Below are positions 51,956 to 61,656 of a stretch of DNA of 64,000 nucleotides, piece by piece (position 1 is the first letter of the stretch; each line of letters begins with the position of its first letter). The DNA is taken from NCBI GenBank assembly GCA_028532985.1, contig JANCIK010000009.1, positions 2,852,001-2,916,000 on the forward strand. The letters are read 5' to 3'. Under the pieces are notes generated by a model. That model was not told the DNA's origin, did no database searches, and saw only the letters and a list, made by a program, of their open reading frames with translations. Made by a program: the position numbers and the translations under genes. Source of the DNA: Stropharia rugosoannulata (Eukaryota; Basidiomycota; Agaricomycetes; Agaricales; Strophariaceae).

Positions 51956-53581
51956 CATTCCGGTCCAACCACTGGTCCCAACAAGTCGAGTCAAGTACCA
52001 TCAGATAGGGCGTCGAAAGACGAGTCTGACAGTACCACAGCCAAGTTGGAGTCATCGCATCTCATTCCGCAATCGACGAAAACACCAACATGCTCAACTC
52101 GACGAGATCAGCATTCTGCCTCAAACGTGCCCAAACTGCCTCGTACTGTTGCACCTCCCATTCCTGTGGAACCCAAAGTCGTTGCTGAGCCTCTGAGACA
52201 CTACACATGAATCTCAACCTCCTGGCGAATGGTGGAAAGTCAAACCTGCTGCTGTGCCCCTCCTGCCGTCTACACTGCCTTCTGAGACTGATGACCTTGA
52301 TAATGACGAACTCGACAGTTACACTGTTGACAAAGGCTTGGAAGAGGTTCAGTTTGCTGGTGCTGCTACTGTGTCAGATCCCAAGAACTACAAGCAGGCA
52401 CTCAAGGGCGACGACGCAGACAGATGGCGAGATGCAGCAAATGCAGAGTACAACACACTGTTGCAGAACAACACATGGGAGATCGTCGACTTGCCACCTG
52501 GTGCAAAGGCAATTGGTTCTGGTTGGGTCTTCAAGGTCAAACGTCATGCAGATGGAACTGTGGAGCGCTACAAGGCTCGTATCGTCGCAAAGGGCTACAG
52601 TCAGCGTCCTGGAGTCGATTACACCGAAGTCTTTGCTCCCACCTTCTGTCCAGCAACCTTGCACATGATACTGGCTATTGCAGCTGCAGAGGACCTTGAG
52701 CTACGCTCTGTGGACATTTCGTCTGCATTCACCAATGGCAACTTGGATGAGGACATCTATATGCTGCAGCCTGAGGGATTTCACGAAGGCACACCAAACA
52801 AGGTCTGCAAGCTGCGCAAGTTGCTTTACGGTCTCAAGCAGTCAGCTAGGCAATGGAACACGAAGTTACACTCCGTTCTCACTGATATGGGTTTCAAGCG
52901 AGTGGAAGCAGACAGGTCAGTGTACATCTACTCAGATAGCACAGTTTGCATTTTTGTGCCCATCTACATTGACGACATCATGTTTGCATCCAAATCGACT
53001 TCATCCATTGACCGTGCTGTGAAGCAACTCAGTGAACAATTCAAATGCAGGGATCTTGGTGCAACGGAGTTTCTGTTAGATTACATAGGCAATCATCACC
53101 ATCAGCAGTTAAGATTAGATAGTGCAGACTATAATTAGTTTGCTCCACATTTAGCTTAGTTCGCTTCTGGTAGTATAGATATGTTGTTCTCATGGCTGGT
53201 GGTGCAATTAGCTGGTCTAGCAAGTTGCAGAGCATTGTAACGCTCTCTACCACTGAAGCTGAGTTTGTTGCTGCGGTTGAGGCTGGCAAGGAGATCTCCT
53301 GGATGCGCAACATACTTCGCGAGTTTGGCTTCACAATTCCGGTTCCATCCACACTGCACATTGACAACCAGTCTGCTATCAGTGTATCGAAGAACCCAGA
53401 GCACCACGGACGCATGAAGCACCTCGACCTTCGTTTTTACTGGCTATGTGATGCTGTACAGAACAGGATCATCACACCTTCGTTTATACCAACCGCACAG
53501 CAGGTAGCTGACATTCTCACCAAACCGCTCTCAGCAGTGAAAGTGGATTACTGTCGCTCTCATATGGGAGTTCGACCATAG
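51953..53581 (+). pseudogene. Copia unit 17: linker-RT-RNase H half, plus strand
   Basis: Opposite orientation to most of the cluster. Linker at 51953-52210, a frameshift after EPLRHYT, then acidic linker and RT at 52254-53138 with YIDD, interrupted after ATEFLL by an LTR-derived piece (53074-53183). RNase H resumes at VVLMAGG (53192-53581) with STTEAEF and IDNQSA and the normal MGVRP end. RT residues after ATEFLL and the first RNase H Asp are lost. It is the most diverged copia pol in the window. Confidence 0.85.
53074..53183 (+). repeat. Decayed LTR fragment inside RT
   Basis: Starts TGTTAGATTACATAGG and then follows the copia LTR with many differences (CATCAGCAG, TATAATTAG, TGGTAGTATA), stopping near its middle. 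It replaces the pol segment between RT and RNase H, about 450 bp, suggesting LTR insertion followed by deletion, or template switching. Confidence 0.7.
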
Positions 53582-53623
53582 TGTATATACTGTAGTATAG
53601 AGACTGCCTTGGTCACGGGGGAG

Positions 53624-53765
53624 TGTTAGATTACATGGATTGGACTTGACCATCAGCAGTAGATTAGATATCACGTACTATATTTAGTACGCTCCATATA
53701 TAGTTAATCTCGCTTATGGTAGTATATAAGGCATGTACTAGTGTAGATGCCTCTTAATCTCTTAC
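53624..53765 (+). repeat. Copia LTR Q, truncated
   Basis: First 142 bp of the plus-oriented 3' LTR after the purine tract of unit 17. It is cut at CTCTTAC by the LTR of the gag-only element; the remaining 62 bp are not found on the other side of that element. Confidence 0.88.
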
Positions 53766-54034
53766 TGTTCGAAACAGCTCGTCACTGTTGCTGAGATAGG
53801 GGCCTGGAAAGGGGGTGTACGGCACACTGCTGGTGTTGCAGGTGCAAGGGGTCGTCCAAACAGATCAACTAACCGGCCATCCTGGTGTGGGAATGGACAC
53901 AAAGCGCCTGGGCTCGGGCATGCAAGGGAAGAATGTGTGTATTCTGGTCAAGGTCTAATTTAGGATACATTGTGATGGTAAGCTTTGTATGTACGTGTTA
54001 GCACCGGAAGTCCATGAACACGTGATATTCAACA
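53766..54034 (-). repeat. 3' LTR of gag-only element (269 bp)
   Basis: Preceded on the element strand by the purine-rich CACGGGTGGGAG at 54035-54046. Unrelated in sequence to the 204-bp copia LTR apart from TG..CA ends. Confidence 0.88.
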
Positions 54035-54180
54035 CTCCCACCCGTGGAAATGGACCATGAAGAGAATGATAAAACGGGGAAAAGGAAAAGGAAGGGAGAG
54101 GATAACACATCAAGCAGACTAAAACAACACTAACTTGGACCAATGCTAGGGGCTGCCAAGCTCCCACCCCTGCACGAAGG

Positions 54181-55266
54181 CTAAATGGCGAGTAAAGGAC
54201 GGCCCGATGATTGAGCATAATGCGCGTGATGGTGAAACTCGTCATCGTCTGAGCTTGATTCTTGCTCCTGGGAATCGTTGTAGGCACGTCGGACTGCCTG
54301 CTTATGAGCACCTTGAAGAACAAGATCCTTGATGGCTGTAGGCATGTCACGAACACAAAGATGGGAGATGTGACCATCACGTCCACAACAATGGCAGCTG
54401 TTACCGTTGTCCTTGTTGCACCAGGTGAACTTGCCTTCCTGAAAACCGTCAGTTGCAGGTTCTTGACGCGGTTTGGAACCCTCGGCTCCAGATCCCCCAC
54501 CAAATCTCCCACCAGATCGGGTAGCTAGTGCGACGTTGGTTGGTTCAGCTTTGACATACTCTGAAACGCTGCTAGCTGAGCCAAGAAGGATGGTTTTGAT
54601 GGTGTCAAGGGTAGGTTCGTCCCTTTGAGAGAGAATGGAGGTGCAGACAGGGTGATAGGAGGAGTGGAGATGATGAAGGATGTGGTCACCAATTGCAGTG
54701 TCGGAGACAGTCTTGCCAAGGTTCTTGAGGGAGTCAAAGGCAGCAGTGACAGCATGGATGTAGAACTCCATGGGGCGGGCGATATCATGCTGAATGGCAT
54801 CAATGGCATCCTGGGCTGCAATGCAGCGGCCCATGGTAGATCGGGTAAAGTGCTTCTTGAGTGCAGACCAGGCCTCAGTAGCAGATTTGATCCCCTGGAT
54901 GCGATAGCGTTGATCTGGCTCTATAGCTCCATAGATGTAGGCCACCAGGACCTTGTCCTTCTGTTCCTGGTCCTTTCCAACTGCTGCCCCAGAGGTCACC
55001 CATGATGCATCAGCTCCCACAAAAAACATCTCCATATTGGAGGACCATTCAGTCCAGTTGGAGTCAGAGAGCTTCATCTCACTGAGGAGGGCAAGGAGGG
55101 CTGAGGGAATGCCTAGGGATGACATGGTGAGGCTTGGAATAAGTTTGTTGACAGTAATGAGTTGCCTGAGTGTTGTGGTGAAGTGGAGACATGAAAGGAG
55201 AGTGATGATGTGGCAAGAATTGGAGGTTACTGGGTGTGATGTGGCAAGATCCCAGGCTCCAAACAT
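54181..55266 (-). CDS. Gag protein (copia type, CCHC zinc knuckle)
   Basis: 361 codons. From Met48 (at 55125, the likelier start, since residues 1-47 look like translated leader) it reads as a copia-type gag: LSDSNWTEWSSNM near the N-terminus, AWSALKKHF in the centre, and a CX2CX4HX4C knuckle (CHCCGRDGHISHLC) at about residues 290-303, then an acidic Ser/Asp/His-rich tail. It would form the particle and bind element RNA. The frame is intact. It has a zinc knuckle that the neighbouring copia gag lacks. No pol follows; the stop is about 145 bp from the 3' LTR. Confidence 0.85.
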   Translation of the reverse strand: MFGAWDLATSHPVTSNSCHIITLLSCLHFTTTLRQLITVNKLIPSLTMSSLGIPSALLALLSEMKLSDSNWTEWSSNMEMFFVGADASWVTSGAAVGKDQEQKDKVLVAYIYGAIEPDQRYRIQGIKSATEAWSALKKHFTRSTMGRCIAAQDAIDAIQHDIARPMEFYIHAVTAAFDSLKNLGKTVSDTAIGDHILHHLHSSYHPVCTSILSQRDEPTLDTIKTILLGSASSVSEYVKAEPTNVALATRSGGRFGGGSGAEGSKPRQEPATDGFQEGKFTWCNKDNGNSCHCCGRDGHISHLCVRDMPTAIKDLVLQGAHKQAVRRAYNDSQEQESSSDDDEFHHHAHYAQSSGRPLLAI

Positions 55267-55323
55267 AGACTTGACATCATGAGAGAATGGCTAGAAAAAG
55301 AAAAGAAGGAAGTAGAGAAGGTC

Positions 55324-55337
55324 CAGGGCTCATAACC
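55324..55337 (-). promoter_or_regulatory. Primer-binding site of gag-only element
   Basis: CAGGGCTCATAACC on the plus strand, touching the LTR: the same initiator tRNA-Met anticodon-loop match as in the copia elements, over 14 nt. Confidence 0.75.
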
Positions 55338-55606
55338 TGTTAGAAACAGCTCGTCACTGTTGCTGAGATAGGGGCCTGGAAAGGGGGTGTACGGCACACT
55401 GCTGGTGTTCCAGGTGCAAGGGGTCGTCCAAACAGATCAACTAACCGGCCATCCTGGTGTGGGAATGGACACAAAGCGCCTGGGCTCGGGCGTGCGAGGG
55501 AAGAATGTGTATATTCGGGTCAAGGTCTAATTTAGGATACATTGTGATGGTAAGCTTTGTATGTACGTGTTAGCACTGGAAGTCCATGAACACGTGATAT
55601 TCAACA
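55338..55606 (-). repeat. 5' LTR of gag-only element (269 bp)
   Basis: Same length as its partner, with about 2-3% difference by eye, so the insertion is older than an identical-LTR event but not ancient. Confidence 0.88.
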
Positions 55607-56040
55607 TGCAGAACTAGTATACTACTGTGTCACACGGGACTAATAGCTTTCTAGTATATTACCATGTTTTACGGGGCCATTGTCAACAAATGGTGATGGT
55701 CATCAGGGCAAGATCAACTGGCGGTTCTCTATGTCGAGCAGCGGTGTCAAATGGCAGATGGGCTGTGCTAGACCGGCAATTTCAATCGTTGACCGGCGCT
55801 ATTCAAATTCAATATACTACTATTTTTCAGGGGACCATTGTGAGGCTAGTATATTACCGTGGTTCATGGCTGATTTTGAACTAATGATTGTATGAAAACT
55901 GGCGGTGCATGATGAGAATTGCCGGTCTGGAATAATAAATGGTATGGGACCATAAATTAATATACTACTATACATCACAGGACTATTGTAAATTATTGTA
56001 AATTTGTCTATCAAGACTGCCGGTATGCACAAGGCAAGAC
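55607..56040. other. Intergenic stretch with decayed repeats
   Basis: AT-rich. Two short motifs alternate: TATACTACTRT near 55618, 55816 and 55963, and CTAGTATATTACC near 55653 and 55846. They look like remnants of a duplicated non-coding element. It also contains the 5' side of the dioxygenase gene; no clear TATA box. Short frames here are not convincing genes. Confidence 0.5.
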
Positions 56041-57346
56041 ATGGAAGACATGAATTTTCCTGTGGCCCATTCGTTGACACCTTTCTTCTCAACCACCATG
56101 CAACCCACTTCTGACAATAGTGCTATTGATCTGACAGCCTCTGTATCATCATTCATACAGACATCTGTCCGTTGCTGCATTAATCAGACTAAAATTAATT
56201 CCCCTCCATCGTCATGGGCTGCACAATTAATATGGGAATGTAATGATATTGTTGATACACTAGTTATGGCATATCAAAACCAATGTGAGCCTGGACTTAC
56301 CTGTGTTTTAAAGGACATTACTGATATACACTAGATTCAACTATATGGAATGTACATGACTACATTCAGAGCTTGACAAATAAACAGACTGGCAAGAATG
56401 AGGCTGTTGAGAAAAAAATGTTGAAGAAGTTTCCGCCTATATTTATGGAGGAGAGATACATTAAGACACCGTGCATTGTAACAGATAAGGATGGGAATAT
56501 TTTGGTATGGTATCTACCTAATGCCATGATGTCGTATATGCAGGTAGGTGATGACAATTGTTGTGCAGAATGAGGTCTGACCGTCTGACTGCTGGCCAGT
56601 ACGGTCTATGGGAGAATTTAGATCAACTGACCCCATTAATGAAGACTACAAGAAATAATTCAGACTGGAGAGGTGGCCTGGCCAATTATCATCAGAAGGC
56701 AGCCTGGAGGAAGCCAGGAAATGTGAGTCTTGCTTTAGCATGGTTTGAAATGGGCTATGGGGTAGGTCTATCTATAATTGAAAATACAAGAGTTGATGAA
56801 TGTGTCCAGATGTCATTACCACCAGTTGTCAGCAAAAATATCCGTAAGGCCGCCGGTGTTACATGGCTTCGACAACAACATATGTTCTTTGCCATTGTGG
56901 GTGGTCTACTAAGTGTGGTTAATCCTAGCCAATACACTGCCGGTCTCAGGATGCTGACATGGCTAGGTGAACACCCAGACCAGGTTCGGCATGGACAAGA
57001 GCTGAAGAGTCTATTGGAACACTGGAATGTGCCTTTTGGCGTGCTCACAGTGATCAACAACAGAGACTCACCACTGCATCGTGACACCAGCGGCAGTCAC
57101 TCGATGTTCGACATTGTCATCAGTTTGGGGACTTATAAGAAGGGGACAATGTCACTGCCTGGATTGGGCTTGGATCTTCACTATCGGCCCGGAACAATGG
57201 TTGCCCTATCAAGCAGGGTAGTTGTTCACAGTGCATACTGTAAAGGGGATCGCACTTGTCTTGTCTTTCACTCAAAGTCTACAATGGCATATACAAATAC
57301 TCATAGCACTTGGCCTAATGTGAATATGTTTAAAAGCACAAAATGA
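56041..57346 (+). CDS. TET/JBP-like 2-oxoglutarate Fe(II) dioxygenase
   Basis: Three exons, 56041-56284, 56335-56543 and 56600-57346, with GTGAGC..CTAG and GTAGGT..CCAG introns of 50 and 56 nt; the reading frame is kept across both, giving 399 residues. ILVWYLPNAM at the end of exon 2 and the exon-3 core resemble the fungal TET/JBP family. In exon 3: LHRD supplies the HxD iron ligands (His 57077-57079, two codons before Asp), then FDIVISLG, LPGLGLDLHYRPGT, the distal iron His in VVVHSAY, and GDRTCLVF with the Arg expected to bind 2-oxoglutarate. Family members oxidise 5-methylcytosine or thymine in DNA; activity here is inferred. The start is the first Met after an in-frame stop at 55999; an earlier exon cannot be excluded. 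All expected ligands are present, so it could be active. In Agaricomycetes such genes often lie within or near KDZ transposons, as here. Confidence 0.75.
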
Positions 57347-57520
57347 TTACATTTTATTTGTACATAACAAAAATTGGGGAAACGGGGAAATACAAAAAAC
57401 TGATTAACAAGACAAGATGACAATACAACATGAAGAAGGGGACCGGCGATGCAATGGATCGAAAATGGGATGCTAGCCTTCCTAGACATCTGAGTCCGAT
57501 TCCCCATCCGCATCTGCATC

Positions 57521-58326
57521 CTAATCATCATCATCAGAAGTAGAGGAGTCTGAGTTGGGGCTCCAGGTGGAAGGAAGTGATGTGCATACTGAGCTGTTGT
57601 CTGAGTGATCGTCATCAATGTGGACATCTGAATGCTGCCTGTCACACTGCTGGTTGTTAGTACAGCTCGAATCTGTCATAAATATTAAGACTTACACATC
57701 GGTGGTGAATCTTCATCCCCACTCTCATTTTGCAGGAGATGAAGTGTATCATCTCCTTGTTCGGGAACCTCCATGGGGGCCTCATCATCCTCATCAATCT
57801 GTTCAAGTGCTTTATGACCAGTGGCAACAATTGTTGAATTCGAGGGCTCATCTTCCCCATCGCTGATTTCCATGGGCGTCCTGGCCTCTTCATTGTCATC
57901 GGCCGTCAAATCAATAGGCTGATGCGGGGTATTGCCGTCAGGCATCCCATCTCCAAGTTGTGGCCGTTGCCCAATGAGACCGGCAGCCTGCAAATCAAGC
58001 TCCCTCTGGATCGGGAGTGTTGTGTCGACCAATTGTGGAGTGGGTGTCCTCCGCATTGGGGGTCGTCTCCCCTCCAGGCTAGCCCGGTAAGCCTCCATTT
58101 CTATGGTGGAGGCCCATCCAGGTTTGGTGACATTGCATTTGGGGAGGGGTCTCGCAGGCAAGACCACCTTGTCCGCCGGTACATCCATCGGGGGTTCATC
58201 TTCATCATCGGTCTCCTCACCATGTGTCGTGCACGCAGATTCTTGTTCATCTGCTTTGTTGTCCCCTCCATCCTCTTCTGTTCCTTGATCGTCATCATCC
58301 ATGTCCTCTGCGACTGGGACTTCCAT
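57521..58326 (-). CDS. Acidic low-complexity protein, unrecognised
   Basis: Convergent with the dioxygenase gene, with 174 bp between stop codons. Exon 57696-58326 and a proposed second exon 57521-57627, joined by a 68-nt GTAAGT..TTCAG intron with a CTAAC branch site, give 245 residues; without splicing the frame ends at 57685. The protein is Asp/Glu-rich with a recurring PM(E/D)(V/I) motif (MEVP, PPMDVP, TPMEIS, APMEVP), a basic centre (EGRRPPMRRTP) and an acidic Ser/Asp end. No catalytic domain is visible. It may be a nuclear or chromatin-binding accessory of the transposon; start and function are uncertain. Confidence 0.45.
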
Positions 58327-58746
58327 TGGCGGCTCGTTGATAGGGCACCTAAGTGCCTGGCCATGAAATTTTGCGATTTTACTACAAATCCTATCATTTC
58401 AGTAGTCTAGACTATTAAAGTCATATTAAAGACTTCAGTATGACCCAATGAGGGACGGAGAATAACAAAGACAAGTGTAGACCTCCACTTAATCAATTAA
58501 GCGGGCTATTTTAACTATAAGCAAAACCACACTAAAAGCTTAAGTAAAAGTGACGACGGTAACTGTCCACGTTAAAGAACTTAACTGGAGAGTAAACCAA
58601 GAGACTTTAAACAAGCGGGTTAATAAGCCTTCACGGTTGGACTTAGTCGCAGGACCAGTATGGCTTATAAGCACATCTGACCGGCTTAAAGTTAGAATAA
58701 TAATAAGTCTGGTGTAAAGGAGAGCACGGGTATGCTTTGCATTTAA

Positions 58747-58766
58747 CCCGGTATAATTATACCGGG
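58747..58766. repeat. 20-bp perfect palindrome
   Basis: CCCGGTATAATTATACCGGG reads the same on both strands. Its right half is the start of the ATACCGGGCTA repeat, so it is two repeat cores head to head. Confidence 0.9.
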
Positions 58767-58989
58767 CTAAATGTAAAGTTACTGCCCAAGAAATACACTT
58801 AGTAATGTCTTCAGTTTCGAGGAAGTCAGATAAGCGGGTTAAACAGGGCGCAAAGGCAGAGGCATTATACTGGGTTAAATTATACCGGGTTAAATCACAC
58901 CAACCATAACGACGAAACTCAACTAGAGACTTATAGCGGGTCAGTCTTCTAAAAACCAGCCATCAAAAACGAGAGATTAGGAAAAGCAA

Positions 58990-59205
58990 ATCATTATGCC
59001 GGGTTATTTAACTCGAGTAATTATACCGGGCTATTTGACTTAGTAATTATACCGGGCTATTTGACTTAGGCATTATACCGGGCTAAATGACTTAGTCGTT
59101 ATACCGGGCTGTTTGATTGAACGTTATACCGGGTTAATTAGCAAAGGTCAATAAGCCGGGCTAGTAAACCTTAGACAGTTCTACCGGGCTAATTAGCGAG
59201 GCCTC
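58990..59205 (+). repeat. Degenerate ATACCGGGCTA repeat cluster
   Basis: About eight copies of a roughly 25-bp unit with core ATACCGGGCTA followed by TTTGACTTAG, the first few at regular 25-26 bp spacing (near 59024, 59050, 59075, 59101, 59127). Scattered relatives occur from 58501 onward and near 60057. Direct orientation, unlike the palindromic copy at 58747. Confidence 0.8.
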
Positions 59206-59603
59206 GTACTGGCCATACAGAGGGAATATAGCAGGCTATTTGGCAGGAGACTGATAGACCCTGAAAAGCAGGTACAGTCGGAGGCGAGATGACTCACCAG
59301 TGGGGTAACTCTGTCCCGGCTTACATTCCAAAAAGCCAAGGCGTAGTAAAACTGACTGTACTCAGGAGGCAGACAGATGCCCAGGCACCAAAAGACGGTT
59401 TAACTGTTCTAAAAATAGGCTCGTTCCTGACAAGCCTTCAGAATCTATCCTTTTTCAGTTATTTCAAATTCTTACTCCACTCATCTAGAACGACTAAAAT
59501 GTAATTAAACGGGCAGAACCGTATGGACCTACAAACCAATCGGGTGCGAGGTTTTAGTAGAGAACACCTCCGGGCGCCTACGAAAACCTGTCTCTCAGAA
59601 ACA

Positions 59604-59611
59604 TATAAATA
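59604..59611 (+). promoter_or_regulatory. Possible TATA box
   Basis: TATAAATA followed by CCCC in a region otherwise without genes. The likely transcript would run rightward through the 40-bp repeats. It might be the promoter of an LTR or of a non-coding RNA. Confidence 0.3.
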
Positions 59612-59756
59612 CCCCAGCATGTAACGTAGAATAGCAGGTTCCCCCGAGTAGATTTACCTAGAGTGAATATATACGGTTAAAGTCCTCACTGCAAGTTTAG
59701 AGAGAGTTCAAAGCTTTTGACAGATTACTTGACTAAGTCTTGAGTCTGGAAGCAGT

Positions 59757-59918
59757 TTTGCAGGCAACGTTTAACGTATACCTGGAGCGGTTTAATTTTG
59801 CAGGCAGTGTCGTCGCACACATACCTGGAGCGGTCATTTTGCAGGCAACACTACGTGTATACCTGGAGCGGTTATTTTGCAGGCAGTGTCGTCGCGCACA
59901 TACCTGGAGCGGTTAAAC
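59757..59918. repeat. Four-copy 40-bp tandem repeat, alternating A/B types
   Basis: Each copy has TTTGCAGGCA at one end and ATACCTGGAGCGGT at the other. The middle alternates between a CAAC..ACGT form (copies 1 and 3) and a GTGTCGTCGC form (copies 2 and 4), so the array is really two 80-bp AB dimers. Confidence 0.85.
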
Positions 59919-60177
59919 AGTTTTCAGTTCTCTTTCTGATCGTCGTGTCAGACTAAGTCTCATTCGAGCACCTTGCGTTATACGCACACAAACTACACTT
60001 ATCACACTACACTACCACGTCCCTTGGGCTGAGTCTTTGTGTTAAGAAAATGTTTACCCGGCTTATATTATAAAAGACAACTGTGTCTTTCTTTTGTACA
60101 TAGACCCCCGACTTTGCATTAAAGAAGCATTTGTTTGAGATTGGTTGTGTGTTTTTGTGGTTGTTGGTTGTGTTGTG

Positions 60178-60725
60178 TTAGATCATTTCTAGCAGGACAT
60201 ACAAACGGGCCATCACTGAGCACTTGACCAGACCCAAACAAGGTCCTTCATCGTCTTCATCCAAGTCTGGCTCGATATTTGATGGACCGGCGATGTCAAC
60301 ACCGGCAGTCGATGGCTCATTCATGATTGTTGCAATGGTGATTTCTCGCCCCTTCCCTTTGCCGATGTGCGTTTCCGCCACAGGCCTTTGCTGCACTGGG
60401 TCATTGATTATTAATCTGCCATTGGCGAATGGCTTCCCGGCGATGTATGCAGCCAGCTCTTTGACAGAGGCCACACCTGAACGAAGTTGGAATGTGCATG
60501 GGGCTGTTGTAGGACCGGCAGGTGAACTCAAGAATTCATCCGACATCGTGGAGCTTCCCTGAGATGAGGACCCAACCGAGGGACTAGCACTGCTGTCTTC
60601 TGGCAGTGGGCTGATAAATCGCGGCAGGAGACAGTTGCATCCTGCAATTCCAGGGAGAGGTTCCTGGGGGGGATAGGTGTAGGTGTTCTTGCCCGGTGTG
60701 AGGTGCGAAGTTGGGTTGGACGGGT
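60178..60725 (-). CDS. Pro/Ser-rich hypothetical protein, 5' end open
   Basis: The minus-strand frame to the TAA at 60178 is open back to about 60,725, where TTTTCAG could be a splice acceptor. The first part is Pro/Ser-rich (YTYPPQEPLPG, SSASPSVGSSSQGSS), the middle has GVASVKELAAYIAGKPFANG, and an acidic patch (EPDLDEDDEGP) follows. A Met at 60546 (MSDEFLSSP) is the only internal start. Family not recognised. Same strand as the gene at 61.7-62.4 kb and the KDZ transposase, so it may be another passenger. Confidence 0.45.
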
Positions 60726-60849
60726 CTGAAAAGCCTGTCTCTATAGTTCACAATATGCAAAGGCAACGTGTGTACAACGATAGCATGTTGAAAAGGTTTA
60801 CTTGTTTTATAACAAGGAGCTTGCAGTGTACGAGGTTTAAACAACGGTT

Positions 60850-61656
60850 TCCGATGCGAAATGGTATGATGTGTATAGGTAGAATTTAACCCTGAAGGAA
60901 GCTGGAGAAGTACAGAGATATTCTACTCCTTAAATACCTGTTTGGTTGCCATGCCCAGATCATACCTTATACATCCACGAAGATCCGACCGCCTGTGCTG
61001 ACTTTATCTCGTTGGAAACCATGCTGCACAACAGCATGCTTCATATCTTGGCCACAAATTTCCTTATCTTCGGAAACCAAGCCCAAGCACGAGAAATCTT
61101 CCTGTGGCCGGATCATCTCCATGTTCACCCCTAAACATACATCTCCTCCAACCCTCTTTCCACACCTATGTCCCTTGTGTTTGTGTCAAGGTTCTTCTGC
61201 TTTCTGCTACCACATGCCTGTATGTCATTGGAAACCCCTGCATATTGTCGGAATCCGTTACCCCTTTGTGTCCCAGGTCATATGTATGAGTATTTTCATG
61301 TGATTGACTCCCTTGTGGGTCCATAGTTACATCAGATTGTTAATATTGATCTGATGTTGTCGGCATCAGAAGTCCAATATTGCTCTGATGTTGTTGTCTT
61401 TCTTGATCTGCCATTGAGTTGTAATAACATCTTGAGTCTTCCTTGTGCTTGTCTTCTTGTTTCATCATGTACATATTTCATATCTTCGAATAAACTTGCA
61501 TCTTCATATCTCAGTCTTCATATTTCGTGCTTCTTCTTGTTCTTTCAGTTTCTGATCATAGTTTCTGATCGTTATGGCAGATATGTTGCTTCTTGTGTAT
61601 CTATGTTCTAAACCTTATGGTTTTTCTTGTTTTCACGAGGGGCCAGCCCCAGCCCC
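60850..61656. other. Intergenic region without a recognised gene
   Basis: Pyrimidine-rich. A short direct repeat (AATATTGATCTGATGTTGT near 61341 and AATATTGCTCTGATGTTGT near 61377) is visible. The small frames at 60,946-61,611 overlap each other in different phases and show no family features. Confidence 0.45.

Larger units (their letters stand above)
53766..55606 (-). mobile_element. Non-autonomous gag-only LTR retrotransposon
   Basis: Two 269-bp LTRs (53766-54034 and 55338-55606) with TGTTGAATA..AACA-type ends and about seven mismatches, a PBS at 55324-55337, one gag ORF, and a purine tract beside the 3' LTR. No protease, integrase or RT. Flanking pentamers (CTTAC left, TGCAG right) do not match, so there is no intact target-site duplication. 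It probably depends on a copia-type partner for RT and integrase. Confidence 0.85.
58410..60177. other. Gene-free block with TATA box and repeat clusters
   Basis: No credible coding frame. It contains the CCGGGCTA-type repeats, a perfect palindrome, a TATAAATA box at 59604-59611 followed by a pyrimidine-rich run, and a 40-bp tandem repeat. It could be a long LTR or the sub-terminal part of a large DNA transposon; I could not find matching ends. Confidence 0.5.

Noticed and set aside
53761..55611. Target-site duplication of the gag-only element
   Set aside because: The flanking pentamers are CTTAC and TGCAG and do not match, and the missing part of LTR Q is not found on the right side.
55627..55895. 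Two overlapping plus-strand frames between the gag-only element and the dioxygenase gene
   Set aside because: They lie in AT-rich decayed repeats with no recognisable domain and do not splice in frame to the dioxygenase gene in any way I could see.
57301..57645. 114-codon minus-strand frame rich in Met
   Set aside because: It is an alternative frame of the proposed acidic C-terminal exon (YVHIDDDHSD..SDDDD) and of 3' flanking sequence; the Met run is the shifted reading of GAT repeats.
59000..59205. Regular short repeats suggesting a CRISPR array
   Set aside because: Repeats are degenerate and about 25 bp with no constant spacer, no cas genes, and the genome is fungal.
58410..60177. Whole block as one solo gypsy-type LTR
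   Set aside because: A TATA box and long gene-free stretch would fit, but I could not identify TG..CA ends or a target-site duplication.
60946..61611. Several short plus-strand frames
   Set aside because: They overlap in different phases, lack family features and lie in pyrimidine-rich sequence without splice-supported extension.
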